Part shown: positions 38,208 through 46,800 of the stretch, piece after piece | Layout of the letters: every line of letters begins with the position of its first letter | How positions within the stretch are numbered: position 1 is the stretch's first letter | Assembly (NCBI RefSeq): GCF_011801145.1 | Contig: NZ_CP046172.1 | Coordinates: forward strand, 8,432,001 to 8,496,000 | Source of the DNA: Nocardia arthritidis | GTDB lineage: Bacteria; Actinomycetota; Actinomycetes; Mycobacteriales; Mycobacteriaceae | Length of the DNA stretch: 64,000 nt | Reading direction: 5' to 3' | Notes under the pieces: generated by a model | What the model saw: the letters and a program-made list of their open reading frames with translations, nothing else | What the model was told of the DNA's origin: nothing | The model's database searches: none | Program-made: the position numbers and the translations under genes

Positions 38208-39650
38208 TTATGCGGCGGCGTCGGCCGCCTTGCGCATCGGAATGCACAGGCTGATCAGGATGCCCGCCGCCGCGGCGGCCGTCGCGATCAGGAAGGTGGT
38301 GTGGAAGCCATCCCGCGACGGCAGCACGAACTTGCCGAGCTGCATGGTCATATGGGCGAGCACCACGCTCATCACCGCCGAGGAGGTGGAGGTGCCGATG
38401 GAGCGCATCAGCGAGTTGAGGCCGTTGGCCGCCGCGGTCTCGGTGATCGGGACCGCGCCCATGATCAGCGCGGGCATGGCGGCATAGGCGAGACCGATAC
38501 CACCCGCGATGATCATCGAGGCGACCATGATCTCCCACACGCTGTTCATCAGCACCAGCGCGCACAGGTAGCCCGCCGCGATCACCGCGGAGCCGAGCGC
38601 CAGGGTGACCTTCGGGCCGCGCGAGGCGGACAGCTTGGCCGACACCGGCGAGAGCAGCATCATCACGAAACCGGTTGGGGCCAGCGCCAATCCGGCGTTC
38701 ACCATGGTGAGGCCGAAACCGTAGCCGGTCTTCTCCGGCGCCATGAGCAGCTGCGGGAAGGTCATCGACATGCCGTACAGCGCGAAGCCGACCGCGATCG
38801 ACGCGATATTGGTGAACAGCACCCGCGGCCGCGCCGAAACCCGCAGGTCGACCAGCGGCGACTTCTGACGCAGTTCGAAGAAGCCCCAGATCAGGAACAC
38901 CACGACCGAGAGCCCGAACAGGCCGAGCGTGCTCGCGCTGGCCCAGCCCCAGTCGGCGCCCTTGGTGATCGGGATGAGCAATGCCAGCAGGGCGATCGAA
39001 AGTCCAACCGCGCCACCGAAATCGAAGCGGGCGGGGGTGTGCACCGGAGATTCGGGCACGAAGATGAAGCACAGCACCGCGCAGAGCAGACCGAGCGCGC
39101 CCGCGGTCCAGAACAGCATGTGCCAGTCGTAGTTCTGCGCGATCGCGGCGGCGAGCGGCAGGCCGAGGGCGCCGCCGACGCCGAGTGTCGCGCTCATGAT
39201 CGCCATCGCGCCGCCGACCTTCTCGGCGGGCAGCTCGTCGCGCATGATGCTGATGCCGAGCGGGATCGCACCGACCGCGGCGCCCTGCAGCGAACGCCCG
39301 ACGATCTCGGGCACCAGCGAGGAGAAGGTCGCGCACACGACCGAGCCCGCGACGAGCAGCACCAGATTGGCGAAGAGCACCCGGCGCTTGCCGAACATAT
39401 CGCCGAGGCGGCCGCTGATCGGGGTCGCGACGGCGCCTGCCAGCAGCGTCGCGGTGACCACCCAGGACGCGTTGGACGCGGAGGTGTTCAGCAGCGTGGG
39501 CAGTTTGGGAATGATCGGGATGACCAGCGTCTGCATGAGCGAGACGACGACACCGACCGTGCCGAGGGTGGCGATGAGGAGGGCGGGCGGTGTCTTGCGC
39601 CGATCGCCGGTGGAGACGGTCTTGGCAGACGCGTCGGCAGCAACAGTCAT
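38208..39650 (-). CDS. MFS drug-efflux-type transporter
   Basis: A 480-residue major facilitator with about 14 membrane segments, of the DHA2 type. The loop 2-3 motif GRLGDMFGKRR is motif A of the superfamily. It probably exports a toxic hydrophobic compound using the proton gradient; the substrate is unknown. The ATG at 39650 starts the family N-terminus. It is divergent from a MarR gene across 75 nt with a clear palindrome, so MarR control is likely. Confidence 0.9.
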   Translation of the reverse strand: MTVAADASAKTVSTGDRRKTPPALLIATLGTVGVVVSLMQTLVIPIIPKLPTLLNTSASNASWVVTATLLAGAVATPISGRLGDMFGKRRVLFANLVLLVAGSVVCATFSSLVPEIVGRSLQGAAVGAIPLGISIMRDELPAEKVGGAMAIMSATLGVGGALGLPLAAAIAQNYDWHMLFWTAGALGLLCAVLCFIFVPESPVHTPARFDFGGAVGLSIALLALLIPITKGADWGWASASTLGLFGLSVVVFLIWGFFELRQKSPLVDLRVSARPRVLFTNIASIAVGFALYGMSMTFPQLLMAPEKTGYGFGLTMVNAGLALAPTGFVMMLLSPVSAKLSASRGPKVTLALGSAVIAAGYLCALVLMNSVWEIMVASMIIAGGIGLAYAAMPALIMGAVPITETAAANGLNSLMRSIGTSTSSAVMSVVLAHMTMQLGKFVLPSRDGFHTTFLIATAAAAAGILISLCIPMRKAADAAA

Positions 39651-39652
39651 GA

Positions 39653-39669
39653 ATGTGTACGCTACACAT
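39653..39669. promoter_or_regulatory. Palindrome in MFS-MarR gap, candidate MarR operator
   Basis: ATGTGTA-CGC-TACACAT is a perfect 7-bp inverted repeat that starts 3 nt before the MFS start codon. An imperfect second copy (TGTAT-GGT-GCACA) follows at 39674-39686. Its place in the shared promoter region suits repression of both genes by MarR. Confidence 0.6.
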
Positions 39670-39725
39670 CCTATGTATGGTGCACAATTTGCTATGACCG
39701 TGATACCGGCGACATAGTGAGGGCC

Positions 39726-40202
39726 ATGACCGGTGCCCCAGACAGCAAGGCGTTCTCCCGTCTCGTCTTCGAGCTGACCCTGCTCTCTCGGCACTTCCCC
39801 GCCTCGGTACTGCGGCGGCCCGGCTTCCAACTGGACAGATCGGCGTTCCTGATCCTCACCCGCCTGGAAATCGACGCCCCGCTGAGCCTGCGGGAGCTGT
39901 CCGAGGCCTTCCAACTCGACATCTCCACGATCAACCGGCAGGTGGCCGCGATGCTCAAGGCGGACCTCGTCGAGCGGGTCGCCGACCCGGAAGGCGGGAT
40001 CGCACGCAAGGTGCGGGCCAGCGCGAAGGGGCTGGAGATGCTCGCCGCGGATCGGCTGCAGAGCCATGACGGAATCGGCGCGGTGGTGGCCGATTGGTCC
40101 GACGCCGATGTCGCGCAGCTGAGCGCGCTGATCGCGCGGCTCAACGGATCGATAGAGCGGCTGGAGCACAACCCGTGGCCGCGGCCGCCGGAATTGGAAT
40201 GA
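39726..40202 (+). CDS. MarR-family transcriptional regulator
   Basis: A 158-residue MarR protein. The winged helix-turn-helix at about 50-110 contains LSLRELSEAFQLDISTINRQ and the wing DPEGGIARKVRASAKG. The start is ATG 39726; an in-frame GTG lies at 39717. It is divergent from the MFS efflux gene with a palindromic site between them, the classic MarR layout. The ligand is unknown. Confidence 0.92.
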   Translation: MTGAPDSKAFSRLVFELTLLSRHFPASVLRRPGFQLDRSAFLILTRLEIDAPLSLRELSEAFQLDISTINRQVAAMLKADLVERVADPEGGIARKVRASAKGLEMLAADRLQSHDGIGAVVADWSDADVAQLSALIARLNGSIERLEHNPWPRPPELE

Positions 40203-40221
40203 GCCGCAGCGCCTTTCGGTA

Positions 40222-41211
40222 TCAGACGAGACGATTGACCGCCCGGCCCGCCGCCTTGACCGTCGCCAGCACGGGCGCGGATTCCAGCGTCCGGATCGCG
40301 GGCAACGCGGCGAGCCGGGTGGTCAGGTAGCGGTGCAGTGCCACCGGGTCGGCGCACATGGCTTGGGCGACAAGGTTTGTCGCGCCCGTGGTGGCAGCGA
40401 CGAAGGCCAGCTCCTCGTGTTCGGCGAGTGTCCTTGCGACGCCGTCCAATTCGGCGGGCGCCACCGACATCCACAGCAGCGCCCGCGTGGTCGCGCCGAG
40501 TAGCGCGTCGTCGAATTCCACGTCGAAGAACAGCGATCCGGTCGCACGCAGTTCGGCCAGCCTGCGCGTCACCGTCGCCTGGGACCAGCCGGTGGCCGCG
40601 GCCAGCTCGGTGAGGCCGGCTCGGCCGTCGCGGCTCAACGCGGTCAGCAGCGCCCGGTCCGGAGCTGAAAATCCTGATGCCGCACGGGATTCCGAACGAC
40701 CCGCCGGTGGCGCCCAGTCGAGCGCGCCGCGCTGCGCCGCGTCGAGGACGCTGAGGTGACCGCGCCATGCCGTCGGTCCGCCGCGATAGGTGTGCAGCAC
40801 CAAATGGGCGGAGCTGCCCGTAATGCCGGATGTGCGCGGAAGATCGTGCAACAGAATCGATTTCGCGGCCGCACCGTGCGGGACATCGACGACGAAAAGT
40901 ATTTCGGTGCCACCGGAGATCAGCTTGACCCAGGACGTATCCGGGCGCCGGGCGAGCGCATGTGCGAGATTCTGCGCCGTCGCGGTGGTCACGGTGAGGC
41001 GAACCACCCACTGCGACTGGCCCACCCTGGCCGGATCGGGTAGGCCGACCACGCGCAGGCCCGCCGCGCGCAGCTTGCGATAACGGCGGGCGACGGTCTG
41101 GGTGGAGACGCCGAGCACCGTCCCGATCCGGTTGAACGGGGCCCGGCCGTCGATGCGCAGGGCGTGGATCAGACCGCGGTCCACCTCGTCGAGGGTGGTT
41201 ATTTCTTTCAT
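40222..41211 (-). CDS. AsnC/Lrp-family regulator with two HTH domains
   Basis: A 329-residue tandem Lrp/AsnC protein. The first HTH is at about 8-50 (LDEVDRGLIHALRIDGRAP) and a second, AsnC-type HTH is at about 183-225 (LLTALSRDGRAGLTELAAAT); each is followed by an alpha/beta ligand domain. The double arrangement is common in actinobacteria. Start ATG 41211; ATG 41220 is also in frame. It is divergent from the NmrA-like gene, with a perfect palindrome just upstream of its start. Confidence 0.88.
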   Translation of the reverse strand: MKEITTLDEVDRGLIHALRIDGRAPFNRIGTVLGVSTQTVARRYRKLRAAGLRVVGLPDPARVGQSQWVVRLTVTTATAQNLAHALARRPDTSWVKLISGGTEILFVVDVPHGAAAKSILLHDLPRTSGITGSSAHLVLHTYRGGPTAWRGHLSVLDAAQRGALDWAPPAGRSESRAASGFSAPDRALLTALSRDGRAGLTELAAATGWSQATVTRRLAELRATGSLFFDVEFDDALLGATTRALLWMSVAPAELDGVARTLAEHEELAFVAATTGATNLVAQAMCADPVALHRYLTTRLAALPAIRTLESAPVLATVKAAGRAVNRLV

Positions 41212-41222
41212 GATTGCCATAA

Positions 41223-41241
41223 TTGCGGAAGTATTCCGCAA
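41223..41241. promoter_or_regulatory. Palindrome, candidate AsnC/Lrp operator
   Basis: TTGCGGAA-GTA-TTCCGCAA is a perfect 8-bp inverted repeat with a 3-nt centre, in the 117-nt divergent gap, immediately upstream of the AsnC-type start and about 90 nt before the NmrA-like gene. Confidence 0.6.
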
Positions 41242-41328
41242 GATTCCAGCGGTGAATGGAGTCGATGGCGGCACCGGCCCGATGCTGGAGCACGACATCG
41301 CCGCACCATCGGAAAAGGAAGTACCGCA

Positions 41329-42204
41329 ATGATTCTCGTGACCGGAGCCACCGGGACGGTCGGCCGCGCGCTGATCGGCCGACTACTCGCCGTCGGCGAG
41401 CCCGTATGCGCGATGACCAGGACGCCCGCCGCGGCGAGCCTCCCGGACGCCGTCGAGGTGCGGCGTGGTGATTTCGGCGATCCGGCCACGATCGCCGCCG
41501 CGCTGTCCGGCGTCGACCGGGTGTTCCTGGCGTCCAGCGGTCCGGCGATACCCGAACACGATGCGAACGTCGCCGAGGCGGCGGCCGCGGCCGGGGTGCG
41601 CCGGTTGGTGAAACTCTCGGCGGGCCGGGCCGGTGACGACACCGCCACCGATCAGATCCCGGCCTGGCATCGCGCGGGCGAAGCGGCCGTGCGCGCGGCC
41701 GGGGTGCCGTGGACCATCCTGCGGCCGTTGGGTTTCATGTCCAATGCGCTGCACTGGGCGAGCACCATCCGCGAAACGGACACCGTATACGCACCGTTCG
41801 GCCAGGGCCGCATCGCCGCTATCGACCCCGAGGACATCGCCGCCGTCGCCGTCGCGGCGCTGACCGAGGACGGGCACGCGAGCAAGATTTACCCGATGAG
41901 CGGACCGCAGCCGCTCTCCCCCGGCGAACAGACCGAAATCCTCGGCGAGGTGCTCGGCCGGCCGCTGCGCTATGTCGAGGTGGCACCCGAGCAGTCCCGC
42001 CAGTCGCTGCTCGACTATGGGGTCTCCGCCGAAATGGCCGACGCGATCATGGCGTTGCGGGCGACCGCGCTGGCGGCGTTCACCTCGGTGGTGTATCCGA
42101 CGGTGCGGTCGGTCACCGGTCGCGAGCCGCGTACCTTCGCCCAGTGGGCAACCGCACATGCTGCGGCTTTCCAGCGGGAAACGGTCGCGCCGGGCACGCC
42201 GTAG
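41329..42204 (+). CDS. NmrA-like NAD(P)-binding oxidoreductase (second copy)
   Basis: A 291-residue atypical SDR. GATGTVG at about 6-12 is the dinucleotide motif; VDRVFLASSGPAIPEHDANV and ILRPLGFMSNALHWAST fit the NmrA/HSCARG group. The C-terminal TFAQWATAHAAAF matches the paralog at 22567-23391. ATG 41329 has AAGGAA upstream. It is probably controlled by the divergent AsnC-type regulator. Substrate unknown. Confidence 0.86.
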   Translation: MILVTGATGTVGRALIGRLLAVGEPVCAMTRTPAAASLPDAVEVRRGDFGDPATIAAALSGVDRVFLASSGPAIPEHDANVAEAAAAAGVRRLVKLSAGRAGDDTATDQIPAWHRAGEAAVRAAGVPWTILRPLGFMSNALHWASTIRETDTVYAPFGQGRIAAIDPEDIAAVAVAALTEDGHASKIYPMSGPQPLSPGEQTEILGEVLGRPLRYVEVAPEQSRQSLLDYGVSAEMADAIMALRATALAAFTSVVYPTVRSVTGREPRTFAQWATAHAAAFQRETVAPGTP

Positions 42205-42213
42205 GATCGGTGC

Positions 42214-42834
42214 GTGAGGTTCGGTCTCGGTTTGCTGGCCGTGTCGGTGCTCGCCGCCGCGTGCGATGCGGGCCCCGAGAACGAGTGGTCGGATTGGACC
42301 GTCGGCGTCTACTACACGGCGGTCCAGTCGTTCTATGACGGCCCGACGCATACGGTGCGCGGCTGCGCCGATTTCGACTGCACCGAATCGGACACCGAAC
42401 TCGGCGAATTCCCGGACGATTTCATCGATGCGGTGCGCGATCAGGGCACCGGCCGGATCACCGACGGACCGCACGCGGGCGAATACCTGAACTGGTCCTA
42501 CGATGTCGGTTTCCGCCTCGATAACCAGCCGCGCGATCCGAACGGCGCAGTGCTGCAACCGTTCCGCAGCGCGGCGGCCGACGGGCTGGAACCCGGCACC
42601 CGGCTGCGGCTCACCGACTGCGGCATCATCGACGCCAAGGACGACCGCACCTGCGCCAAATTCAAGGCGGCCGAATGGGTTATCGGTGACGAGTCGACGC
42701 CGGGTCTCGGCGGTCCGAAGCATATCGACCTCTATGTCGGCGAGGAGACCGAGGAGGATCTGCTCGACGCCACCGAGATCATCACCTTCGCCGGGGCTAT
42801 GCTCGAACCGCTCGACTCGACGGCTCTTCCGTAA
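42214..42834 (+). CDS. Putative lipoprotein, unknown function
   Basis: A 206-residue exported protein with a lipobox LAAAC; the lipidated cysteine is at residue 17. The mature region has two CxxxxC-like pairs (RGCADFDCTE and LTDCGIIDAKDDRTC) and a GTRLRLTDCG segment typical of a small beta-barrel. GTG start at 42214, 9 nt after the NmrA-like gene, so co-transcription is possible. No family recognised. The last 38 nt overlap the convergent EamA gene. Confidence 0.72.
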   Translation: MRFGLGLLAVSVLAAACDAGPENEWSDWTVGVYYTAVQSFYDGPTHTVRGCADFDCTESDTELGEFPDDFIDAVRDQGTGRITDGPHAGEYLNWSYDVGFRLDNQPRDPNGAVLQPFRSAAADGLEPGTRLRLTDCGIIDAKDDRTCAKFKAAEWVIGDESTPGLGGPKHIDLYVGEETEEDLLDATEIITFAGAMLEPLDSTALP

Positions 42835-43711
42835 CCTCCGGCGGCACAATGGTTTTCGGCTTCACACTGCGGCTGTTCAGCCACGCGCCGACGAACATCA
42901 GTGCCGCGCCCGCCGCCTGCACCGGTGCGATGGATTCACCAAGCAGCACCCAGGCGCAGGCCAAGCCGAAGGCGGGCACCAGGAACATCGCCGATGCGGC
43001 GACCGCAGGACCGACCTGTCCGACCGCGCGGTAGTACAGGACATAGGCGAGGGCGGTCGGCAGAATGCCGAGATAGGCCTGATTGAGCCAGAATTCGAGC
43101 CCGAGGCCCGTCCAATCGACCCGCGCGAACTCCGGCGTCGCGAAAAGTCCCAGCGCCGAACTGCCTGCGGCCGTGGCGTATACGGTGACCGTCGGGGCGG
43201 AGAGACGGGACAGGATGGGCGCCCCGAGTATGGTGTACGCCGCCCAGCAGACGGCCGCGCCGAGAAATATCAGATCGCCGAGGAGGCGGTTGCCGCCGGA
43301 ATCCGGGATGCCGATGAAGAAGACGACACCGCCCACGACCGCCGCGGTCAGCCCGGCCGCACGCGTCGGGGTGATCGCGGTGCGGCCGAGCAGCGCTGTC
43401 ACCACCAGGGTGACCACCGGCGCGCACATCGGGACGATCACGCTGCCGTCGGCGGCGGGCGCCAGCGAAAGTCCCAGGAAGAAGCAGACGTTGTAGCCGA
43501 AGACGCCCACCAGGCCGAGCCCGCCGACCCGCGCCGCGTCACGCGGGCGCAGCCGCGGCAATCGCAGCACGACGACCAGCGCGATGGTTCCGATGAGGAA
43601 GCGGAGGAATCCGGCGACCTCGTGCGGTACCTCGCGCACCGCCAGCTTCGATGACGCGAACGCGCTGCCCCACAGCGCCATCACCAAGATCAGTAGAAGA
43701 CGTATACGCAC
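42797..43711 (-). CDS. EamA/DMT-family transporter
   Basis: A 304-residue drug/metabolite transporter with 10 membrane segments in two EamA repeats (about 5-130 and 140-280). ILVMALWGSAFASSKLAV is the first-helix signature. It is probably an exporter of a small metabolite. The start is GTG 43711. It is divergent from an AraC-family gene (63-nt gap), its likely regulator. The C-terminal 12 codons overlap the lipoprotein gene on the other strand. Confidence 0.88.
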   Translation of the reverse strand: MRIRLLLILVMALWGSAFASSKLAVREVPHEVAGFLRFLIGTIALVVVLRLPRLRPRDAARVGGLGLVGVFGYNVCFFLGLSLAPAADGSVIVPMCAPVVTLVVTALLGRTAITPTRAAGLTAAVVGGVVFFIGIPDSGGNRLLGDLIFLGAAVCWAAYTILGAPILSRLSAPTVTVYATAAGSSALGLFATPEFARVDWTGLGLEFWLNQAYLGILPTALAYVLYYRAVGQVGPAVAASAMFLVPAFGLACAWVLLGESIAPVQAAGAALMFVGAWLNSRSVKPKTIVPPEVTEEPSSRAVRA

Positions 43712-43774
43712 GTCATCGATCGTTGCCGGAGGGCGGGGCGCGGTATTGAACGCTGGTGCGGGGACAATGGACGG

Positions 43775-44602
43775 GTGGCGAATGGTGAGTGGGTGAATTA
43801 CCGGCGAATGCCGGATCGGCCGGTCGAGGTGATGCACGCGCATTTCGAGCGCCACACCTACCACCCGCACACCCACGAGACGTATTCGTTCGGGATCACC
43901 GAATACGGTGCGCAGAGCTTCGATTGCCGGGGAGCAGCGCGGGTGAGCGCCGCGGGCATGGTGATGGCCTTCAACCCCGACGAACCGCACGACGGGCACA
44001 GCACCACCGAGTTGGGCTTCACCTATTCGATCGTGCATATCGACCCCGAGCTGGTGACCGATCTGCTCAGCGATCAGGCGGGCCGCGCCACCGGGCTGCC
44101 GCTGTTCACCGATCCGGTACTGCCCGACCAGCTACTCTCCGGCGCGCTGCGCAGGCTGATCGGCGCACTGGACGGTCCGGCGACGCCACTGGCCGCCGAT
44201 GAGGCGCTGGCCGCGACGGTATCCGCCATGGTGCGTCGCGGTGCACGTAACCCGTTGCGCCGCACCGTTGTTCCAATATCCGGCAACGGTTCCGATATCG
44301 CCGCGCGGGTACGCGCGCTGCTCGACGAACGCTACCTCGACCCGCTCTCGATGGACGATCTCGTCGCCGCGAGCGGAGCCAGCCGCTTCGCCCTCTACCG
44401 CGCCTTCCGCGCGAATTACGGTCTGGCGCCGAGCGATTACCAGCGCCTGCTGCGGCTGCGCGCCGCCCGCAGACTCCTCATCGCCGGTCGCCCCGTCAGC
44501 GAGGCCGCCATCGAATCCGGCTTCGCCGACCAGGCACACCTCACCCGCTGGTTCCGCCGCTGCTACGGCATCACCCCCGGCGTCTACCGAAACGCGTGCT
44601 GA
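43775..44602 (+). CDS. AraC-family transcriptional regulator
   Basis: A 275-residue regulator. The N-terminal cupin-like sensor (HTYHPHTHETYSFGITEYG with metal-type histidines) is followed by two C-terminal HTHs at about 175-275, including LSMDDLVAASGASRFALYR and ESGFADQAHLTRWFRRCYG. Start is GTG 43775. It is divergent from the EamA transporter, which it probably activates; the effector is unknown. Confidence 0.92.
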   Translation: MANGEWVNYRRMPDRPVEVMHAHFERHTYHPHTHETYSFGITEYGAQSFDCRGAARVSAAGMVMAFNPDEPHDGHSTTELGFTYSIVHIDPELVTDLLSDQAGRATGLPLFTDPVLPDQLLSGALRRLIGALDGPATPLAADEALAATVSAMVRRGARNPLRRTVVPISGNGSDIAARVRALLDERYLDPLSMDDLVAASGASRFALYRAFRANYGLAPSDYQRLLRLRAARRLLIAGRPVSEAAIESGFADQAHLTRWFRRCYGITPGVYRNAC

Positions 44603-44684
44603 ACCCGCATCGGGGCCATTTTCCGGCACCGCCGGGCGACGGATGAGTCTAAGGACTAGGGGTGTGGCCGGGGGACGAGTGGGG

Positions 44685-45245
44685 CTAGAGACCGGCGGAT
44701 TCGACTACCGATGCGACGACGCGGGCTATGTGGGCGGCGGCTCGGTCCGGGTCGGGTTGGCCGGCGTCGAGCCAGGCGATGACCGCCTCGGTGGTGAGGG
44801 CGGGTAGCAGGCGGGCGGCCCAGTCGCGCCAGCGTTGGTCCGGGATGCGTTGGGTGAGTTGGTGTTCGGCGATTTCGATGGAGTTGGTGCGCAGGGCGTC
44901 GGTGACGTCGCGGAACTCCGGTTCGCGGGCGGCGTGGCGGAACAGCAGGCGGAAGGCGTCCGGGTCGGCGGCGGCCGCGCGAAGCAAGGCCGGGATGGTG
45001 GTTTCGCCGTAGTCGCCGGAACCGACGGTGGCGCGCAGTCGCTCCCGGCCGCTTTCCAGGACGGCGCGGTAGAGGTCGGCCTTCGAGGCGAAGTGGCGGT
45101 ACAGGATCACCGGTGTGATGCCCGCCTCCGCGGCGATCGCGTCGAGGCCGGTGCCCGCGAAACCGCCCTGAGCGAAGGCGCGGGTGGCTGCCGCCAGGAT
45201 CTGTTCGCGCCGCTCGGCCCTGGGCAGGCGCCTCGTCGCCACCAT
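44685..45245 (-). CDS. TetR-family transcriptional regulator (P450-linked)
   Basis: A 186-residue TetR repressor. The HTH at about 12-55 includes GLDAIAAEAGITPVILYRHF. ATG at 45245. It is divergent from the P450 gene across 89 nt that contain an array of four regularly spaced half-sites, so it very likely regulates the P450 and itself. Ligand unknown, perhaps the P450 substrate. Confidence 0.92.
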   Translation of the reverse strand: MVATRRLPRAERREQILAAATRAFAQGGFAGTGLDAIAAEAGITPVILYRHFASKADLYRAVLESGRERLRATVGSGDYGETTIPALLRAAAADPDAFRLLFRHAAREPEFRDVTDALRTNSIEIAEHQLTQRIPDQRWRDWAARLLPALTTEAVIAWLDAGQPDPDRAAAHIARVVASVVESAGL

Positions 45246-45273
45246 CCCCGATCCTCCTCTTGTTTAGTGCAGA

Positions 45274-45322
45274 TTATACACATACGCTTGTATAAGTAAT
45301 CTTATACAAGATCGTTTGTATA
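45274..45322. promoter_or_regulatory. Four half-site operator array between TetR and P450 genes
   Basis: Alternating half-sites TTATACA (45274), TTGTATAA (45288), TTATACAA (45302) and TTGTATA (45316) start exactly 14 nt apart. The central pair forms a perfect 10-bp inverted repeat, CTTGTATAAG-TAAT-CTTATACAAG (45287-45310). The last half-site abuts the P450 ribosome binding site. This fits cooperative binding of two or more TetR dimers. Confidence 0.75.
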
Positions 45323-45334
45323 CAGGAGGGCGTC

Positions 45335-46513
45335 GTGACGACCCCGATTCAGCTGCCGCTAGCAGGCGGAAATCCGCTGCGCCCGGCATCGGAACTACGA
45401 AATATGTTGAAAACAGGCGTGATTCATCGCGCCCGCACACCGGTCGGCGATCCGGCCTGGTTGGTCACCGGATACGCCGAGGTGCGGCGGCTGCTCGACG
45501 ACGACCGGCTCGGCCGCGCCCATCCCGAGCCGGAACGCGCGGCCCGCACCGGCGATTCGGCACTGTTCGGCGGCCCGCTCGGCAACTTCGACACCGAACG
45601 CGCCGACCACGCCAGAATGCGTGCGCTCATGCAGCCGCACTTCACGCCGCGGCGGGTGCGGGCGCTACAGTCGCGGGTCGACGCGCTCACCACCGAACTG
45701 CTCGACGCGCTCGCCGAATCCGGCCCACCCGCCGATCTCGTCGCGAAACTCGCACTGCCACTGCCGATCCTGGTGATCTGCGAACTGCTCGGCGTGCCGT
45801 ACGCCGATCGCGATCGCTTCCGGGGTTGGACACAGGACGCCGCGAACATTCGCGATCGCGGCGTCTCCGAACGCGGCATCGCCGAATTATTCGGCTATGG
45901 ACTGGAATTGGTGCGGCACAAGCGCGCGAACCCCGCCGACGACGTCATCTCGCGGCTGTGCGCCATGCCCGATGTCTCCGACGAGGAGGCCGCGATGACC
46001 GCTGTCGGGCTGCTGTTCGCCGGTCACGAGACCACCGTGGTCGAGATCGGTAACGGCGCCCTTCTGCTGTTGGCGAATCATGAACAGTGGCAGGCGCTTT
46101 CACAGAATCCAGCACTGCTGCCGAATGCCGTCGACGAGCTGCTGCGGGCCAGGACCGGCGGCGGCAGCGGCGGCATCCCCCGCTACGCCCGAGTGGATTT
46201 CGAGTTCGCGGGCGTCCAGATCCGCACCGGCGATCTGGTCCTGCTCGACACCCACTGCGCCAACCACGATCCCGCCGCCTTCCCCGACCCGGACCACACC
46301 GACATCACCCGAAATGCCGCACACCACCTAACCTTCGGCTACGGAGCCCACTATTGCCTCGGCGCCCCGCTCGCCCGCCTGGAGCTACGCAGCGTCTTCG
46401 CCCAACTCATCCCCCGCTTCCCGAACATGCGCCTGACCGTCGCCCCCCAAGACCTCACCGTCCGCGAAGACACCCTCACCGGCGGCCTGACCGAACTACC
46501 CGTCACCTGGTGA
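45335..46513 (+). CDS. Cytochrome P450
   Basis: A 392-residue class I bacterial P450. The I-helix oxygen motif AGHETT, the ExxR helix DELLR and the heme-binding loop FGYGAHYCLG with Cys341 as thiolate ligand are all present. It needs a ferredoxin and a reductase; none is adjacent, although fdxA lies elsewhere in the window. GTG start at 45335 with AGGAGG upstream. Controlled by the divergent TetR. Substrate unknown. Confidence 0.95.
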   Translation: MTTPIQLPLAGGNPLRPASELRNMLKTGVIHRARTPVGDPAWLVTGYAEVRRLLDDDRLGRAHPEPERAARTGDSALFGGPLGNFDTERADHARMRALMQPHFTPRRVRALQSRVDALTTELLDALAESGPPADLVAKLALPLPILVICELLGVPYADRDRFRGWTQDAANIRDRGVSERGIAELFGYGLELVRHKRANPADDVISRLCAMPDVSDEEAAMTAVGLLFAGHETTVVEIGNGALLLLANHEQWQALSQNPALLPNAVDELLRARTGGGSGGIPRYARVDFEFAGVQIRTGDLVLLDTHCANHDPAAFPDPDHTDITRNAAHHLTFGYGAHYCLGAPLARLELRSVFAQLIPRFPNMRLTVAPQDLTVREDTLTGGLTELPVTW

Positions 46514-46547
46514 CCCGAACCGCTCGCACACCGTCCACCGCTCACAT

Positions 46548-46572
46548 CTCCTGATATCATTGATATCAGGAG
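46548..46572. promoter_or_regulatory. Perfect 25-bp palindrome over the vapB-2 ribosome binding site
   Basis: Arms CTCCTGATATCA and TGATATCAGGAG (12 bp each) flank a single T. The right arm overlaps the AGGAGG Shine-Dalgarno sequence (46568-46573) of the antitoxin gene. It can be a DNA operator bound by the VapB dimer. As RNA it could also fold and mask the ribosome binding site. Confidence 0.8.
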
Positions 46573-46581
46573 GTGGTTGCC

Positions 46582-46800
46582 ATGACAGATATCTTGATTC
46601 GGGATATCCCTGATTCGACAATCGAGGAGATCGATCGACGCGCAAAAGGGATGGGCGTATCGCGCACCGAATTCTTACGCCGGTGGCTCAGCAGGGATTT
46701 CCGTCCCGCAGTGCCGGTTACGGCCCGTGATCTCGGCCGCCTCGGCGCACTTGTGCAAGATCTCGACAACCCTGACGTCATGGGGAAGGCCTGGTCTTGA
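46582..46800 (+). CDS. VapB-type ribbon-helix-helix antitoxin (module 2)
   Basis: A 72-residue antitoxin. The N-terminal RHH domain ([20 protein letters not shown], with [11 protein letters not shown] as the second helix) is followed by a short toxin-binding tail. ATG 46582 lies 8 nt after AGGAGG; the GTG at 46573 would sit in the ribosome binding site and is rejected. The stop overlaps the toxin start (TTGA). Preceded by a perfect palindromic operator. Confidence 0.9.
   Translation: MTDILIRDIPDSTIEEIDRRAKGMGVSRTEFLRRWLSRDFRPAVPVTARDLGRLGALVQDLDNPDVMGKAWS

Noticed and set aside
38148-40202. A long plus-strand frame opposite the MFS gene that runs into marR
   Set aside because: Only the part from 39726 (MarR) is real; the upstream part is antisense to a clear transporter.
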